Assembly: GCF_046546515.1 (NCBI RefSeq)
Contig: NZ_JBKHKJ010000027.1
Span: 12,586 to 76,585 of the forward strand
Direction of reading: 5' to 3'
Length of the DNA stretch: 64,000 nucleotides
Source: Parasediminibacterium sp046546515
Lineage (GTDB): Bacteria > Bacteroidota > Bacteroidia > Chitinophagales > Chitinophagaceae
Shown here one piece after another: positions 61,241-64,000 of this stretch. Position numbers and translations under genes: made by a program. The number at the start of each line of letters is the position of its first letter. The first letter of the stretch is position 1. The notes under the pieces are model-generated. The model did not search any database. It saw only the letters and a program-made list of their open reading frames with translations, and was not told where the DNA came from.

Positions 61241-61579
61241 ATGGAAGCGCAAACAAAAAAAGACAATCCTAAAAGCAGCAGGCTGAGGAGTTTGGGCGAT
61301 AGCTTGTCTGGCGGGCGTTGGATTACCCAGAACCTTAATTTTTTCTTGTTTTTATCGGCTATGGCCGTTTTGTATATCGCCAACGGGCACATGGCAGACA
61401 AGGCCATCAGGAACATTAATAAAACACAGCAGGAGATAAAAGACCTGCAATACGAGTACAAGACAGTAAAAAGTGAAGTGATGTATAAAAGCGAAGAGGC
61501 ACAAGTAGAAAAAGCGGCAGAGCCATTAGGCTTGAAAATAACGAAAGACGTGCCACAACGTTTGCAGGTTGAGAAGTGA
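61241..61579 (+). CDS. ftsL: FtsL-like divisome protein
   Basis: A 112-residue bitopic protein: a basic cytoplasmic N-terminus, one membrane helix (NLNFFLFLSAMAVLYIANG), then a periplasmic coiled coil (KAIRNINKTQQEIKDLQYEY). Size, topology and position between rsmH and the PBP gene match FtsL of Bacteroidota. Sequence similarity alone would not prove it. Confidence 0.88.
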   Translation: MEAQTKKDNPKSSRLRSLGDSLSGGRWITQNLNFFLFLSAMAVLYIANGHMADKAIRNINKTQQEIKDLQYEYKTVKSEVMYKSEEAQVEKAAEPLGLKITKDVPQRLQVEK

Positions 61580-61810
61580 GTGGTCAGTGGTCAAGCACAA
61601 TGGAGTAAGATAGGATATTTTATACAAGGCTATAGACAAAGTATAAAATATAGCCCTGAAAGGGCGGCATACATCAGCCCTTCGGGAAAGGAAGCATACA
61701 TGAGCGAAAAGTGAAGCCCATCGGGAAAATTGGGAAACATAAAGCATAACCATTTAAAATAAAGGCAGCCTTTCTTTCCCTCTTTAGGGGATGGGGGTTC
61801 GGGTTAAATT

Positions 61811-63943
61811 ATGGAAGTAAAAAAGGACATACTATGGAGGGTTTACCTCAGCTACATCTTGATGGTGATAGTATGCCTGGTTATTTTCAGCAAAGCGGTG
61901 TACATCCAGCAGGTGCAAGGGCAGCATTGGCGCAGCATGAGCGATAGCCTGCACCAAAAAATAGAAGAAGTAGAAGCCGAGCGTGGCACTATCTATAGCG
62001 AAGATGGTAAAATGCTAAGTACCAGCATCCCTCAGTTTGATATATATATAGATTTTGCCGCTGATGGCTTGCGTGAAAAAAGTGGGGTACGCTTCAGGAA
62101 CAATGTCGATAGCCTTAGCCATTGCTTGGCAAACTTGTTTAAAGACAGGTCTGAAAGCGAATACCACAAAATGCTGCAGCATGGGTTTAAAGTAAAAGAC
62201 CGTTACTTCCTTTTGCAAAAAAACATTTCATACAGGCAATACCAAGATTTAAAGCAATTCCCACTGGTGCGGTTGGGCAGGAACAAAAGTGGTTTCATTG
62301 TTTCCAACAGGACAATTAGGTTGAACCCGTATAAAATTTTTGCATACAGGACAATAGGGCTAGATAGGGAAAATGCACAAAAAATAGGCTTGGAACAAAC
62401 CTACGATACCATATTGAAAGGTACAAGCGGCAAACACTTAGTGCGGTATATAGCTGGTGGGGTAAGCGTGCCTGTTGAAGGGGGGGATGATTTGCAAATA
62501 GAACCAGAGAATGGGAAAGACATAGTAACAACCCTTGATGTGTTTATACAGGAAGTTGCGGAAAATGCCTTGCAGAAAATGATGATACAAAACGATGCGG
62601 AGCATGGTTGCGCAATAGTGATGGAAACAAAAACAGGCAAGGTAAAAGCAATAGCCAACCTTGGGAAGCTTTTGGACAAAGATGGCAAGGAATATGGTTT
62701 TGGGGAGAATTTCAACTATGCAATAAGTGCATCAGAGCCGGGCTCCACGTTTAAACTGGCAACGATGCTAAGTTTATTAGAAGACAAAAAAATAAACCTT
62801 GCCAGCACTGTGAACCTAAATGGCGGCGTGTGGGAAATAAATGGGCAAACTGTTTACGACTCTGAAAAGCATGGCCGTATGCTGGTAACTGCAAAGCAGG
62901 CTTTTGAACTAAGCAGCAACGTGGGCATGGCCAAGATGGCGTACTACAGCTATTGGAAGAAGCCAAGCCAGTTCCTAGGGCATTTGCACAATATGCGGTT
63001 GGATACGCTTACAGGTATAGACATTACAGGGGAACGCCCTTCTGTTATACACAAGCCGGGCAGTAGGTTTTGGAGCGCAAACACCCTTCCCTGGATGGCA
63101 TTTGGGTACAATTTGGAAGTTACTCCTTTGCAAACCCTCACCCTGTACAACGCCATTGCCAACAACGGCAAAATGATGAGGCCGTATTTGTTGAATGCCG
63201 TGAAAGACGAGGGTGAAGTAATAGACGACCGCCAGCCGCATGTGCTGATAGACAAAATATGCAGCGATTCTACTTTGCTTCAATTAAAGGAATGTTTAGA
63301 AGGCGTTTGTATTGAAGGCACAGGTAAGGAATTGTTTAAAAATAGCGTTTACAAGGTAGCTGGCAAAACGGGTACAGCCTTGGTAGCCAATGGCAACAAG
63401 GGGTATGATGACATGATTTACCAAAGTTCTTTTGCAGGCTATTTCCCAGCAGACAACCCGCAATATACTTGCATAGTAGTGATAAGGAACAAACCACATG
63501 CACCCGTTTTTTATGGTGCAGCAGTAGCAGGGCCTGTGTTTAAAGAAATAGCAGACAGGTTATATACTACTTATGTAAGGCAGGTTAATTATGCTGCCAC
63601 CCCAATAAAGACGGACAGTAGTTTTTTTAGCTATGTGGGCTCAAAGCAAGATATAAAACAAGTGTTGAATGCAATAAAGCTGCCTAATAAAGACAACGAC
63701 AACAGCATAGACGGTATTGTAAGCCTAAGCGGCACCAGCACTGCAGCCACGCTAAGCGAAAGGTCGGTCAGCAATAATTATATGCCTTTGCTAAAAGGCA
63801 TGGGGCTGAAAGATGTAGTGGTTTTGTGCGAAGGGATGGGATTAAAAGTGAATGTGAAAGGCAAAGGCAAAGTAGCATCACAATCTATCTACCCCGGCCA
63901 ATCAGTAGCGCATGGGCAGGTGGTAACGGTGGAATTGAATTAA
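61811..63943 (+). CDS. ftsI: Class B penicillin-binding protein with PASTA domain (FtsI/PBP3-like)
   Basis: A 710-residue division transpeptidase. Membrane helix YLSYILMVIVCLVIFSKAVY near residues 10-30, PBP dimerisation domain, transpeptidase motifs S312-T-F-K315 (SEPGSTFKLA), S368-S-N370 (ELSSNVGMAK) and K519-T-G521 (AGKTGTALV), and a C-terminal PASTA-type domain (LLKGMGLKDVVVLCEGMGLK, VASQSIYPGQSVAHGQVV). It cross-links septal peptidoglycan. The stop at 63941-63943 merges into a 7-bp array; murE would be expected next. Confidence 0.96.
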   Translation: MEVKKDILWRVYLSYILMVIVCLVIFSKAVYIQQVQGQHWRSMSDSLHQKIEEVEAERGTIYSEDGKMLSTSIPQFDIYIDFAADGLREKSGVRFRNNVDSLSHCLANLFKDRSESEYHKMLQHGFKVKDRYFLLQKNISYRQYQDLKQFPLVRLGRNKSGFIVSNRTIRLNPYKIFAYRTIGLDRENAQKIGLEQTYDTILKGTSGKHLVRYIAGGVSVPVEGGDDLQIEPENGKDIVTTLDVFIQEVAENALQKMMIQNDAEHGCAIVMETKTGKVKAIANLGKLLDKDGKEYGFGENFNYAISASEPGSTFKLATMLSLLEDKKINLASTVNLNGGVWEINGQTVYDSEKHGRMLVTAKQAFELSSNVGMAKMAYYSYWKKPSQFLGHLHNMRLDTLTGIDITGERPSVIHKPGSRFWSANTLPWMAFGYNLEVTPLQTLTLYNAIANNGKMMRPYLLNAVKDEGEVIDDRQPHVLIDKICSDSTLLQLKECLEGVCIEGTGKELFKNSVYKVAGKTGTALVANGNKGYDDMIYQSSFAGYFPADNPQYTCIVVIRNKPHAPVFYGAAVAGPVFKEIADRLYTTYVRQVNYAATPIKTDSSFFSYVGSKQDIKQVLNAIKLPNKDNDNSIDGIVSLSGTSTAATLSERSVSNNYMPLLKGMGLKDVVVLCEGMGLKVNVKGKGKVASQSIYPGQSVAHGQVVTVELN

Positions 63944-64000
63944 GTAGTAAGTAGTAAGTAGTAAGTAGTAAGTAGTAAGTAGTAAGTAGTAAGTAGTAAG
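63941..64000. repeat. Perfect 7-bp array (TAAGTAG)n at the right edge
   Basis: Eight full TAAGTAG units plus a partial one run perfectly to the end of the window, and the ftsI-like stop codon TAA is its first three bases. The true length is unknown. This is the most regular of the 7-bp arrays, so it was probably expanded recently. Confidence 0.9.

Overview
The window comes from a chromosome of the phylum Bacteroidota, most likely the Chitinophagaceae or a close relative. This rests on the gene repertoire (TonB receptor with a carboxypeptidase-like N-terminal domain, LemA/TPM cluster, Rdx protein, pheT / coiled-coil / zapA cluster), on TTTG-N19/20-TAnnTTTG promoters with no strong Shine-Dalgarno sequences, and on a moderately AT-rich composition with very AT-rich intergenic DNA. 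No phage, complete insertion sequence, transposase or CRISPR array is visible.

Layout. 1-1017: start of an RND efflux adaptor gene running off the left edge. 1018-2663: long repeat-filled gap. 2664-5231: secreted zinc metalloprotease. 5719-9522: metG, a broken Uma2 nuclease gene and a secreted protein. 9865-14740: five-PAS histidine kinase, convergent single-domain response regulator, three small envelope genes and a glutathione peroxidase. 15730-24722: LpxH-like phosphoesterase, glycosyltransferases, SDR, mlaEFD-type lipid transporter, rdgB, ilvE. 25047-32291: rpsL-rpsG, anmK, DegT aminotransferase, zapA, coiled-coil gene, pheT. 33368-35334: TPR histidine kinase split from its signal peptide by a frameshift. 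35740-41296: TPP-riboswitch gene cluster. 42307-46911: initiator tRNA, era, der, Rdx, pgk. 47149-48846: AT-rich accessory islet. 48910-58239: RsmI-like enzyme, EI24 protein, DNA glycosylase, sigma factor, LemA/TPM operon, queA. 59691-63943: start of the dcw cell-division cluster (mraZ, rsmH, ftsL-like, ftsI-like).

The best candidate for an undescribed functional system is the minus-strand cluster behind the TPP riboswitch: TonB receptor, SAM methyltransferase, PurM/HypE-like AIR-synthase homologue, ThiE-like protein with altered signature motifs, and a Trm112-like zinc protein. It looks like a vitamin-B1-related uptake and processing pathway that lacks the usual thi genes.

The most unusual non-coding signal is a set of arrays with an exact 11-bp period. 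Three are built on TGATA (near 1688, 15202 and 58719) and two on other 11-mers (2182-2288, 51992-52100). All lie in large intergenic gaps, beside a conserved long palindrome in three cases. The same gaps hold a roughly 600-bp duplicated non-coding block. Other repeats are a 177-bp MITE-like element in two copies flanking the metalloprotease gene region, many 7-bp intergenic arrays (one inserted inside queA), and recurrent terminator-like palindromes placed just after stop codons. All identity estimates were made by eye.
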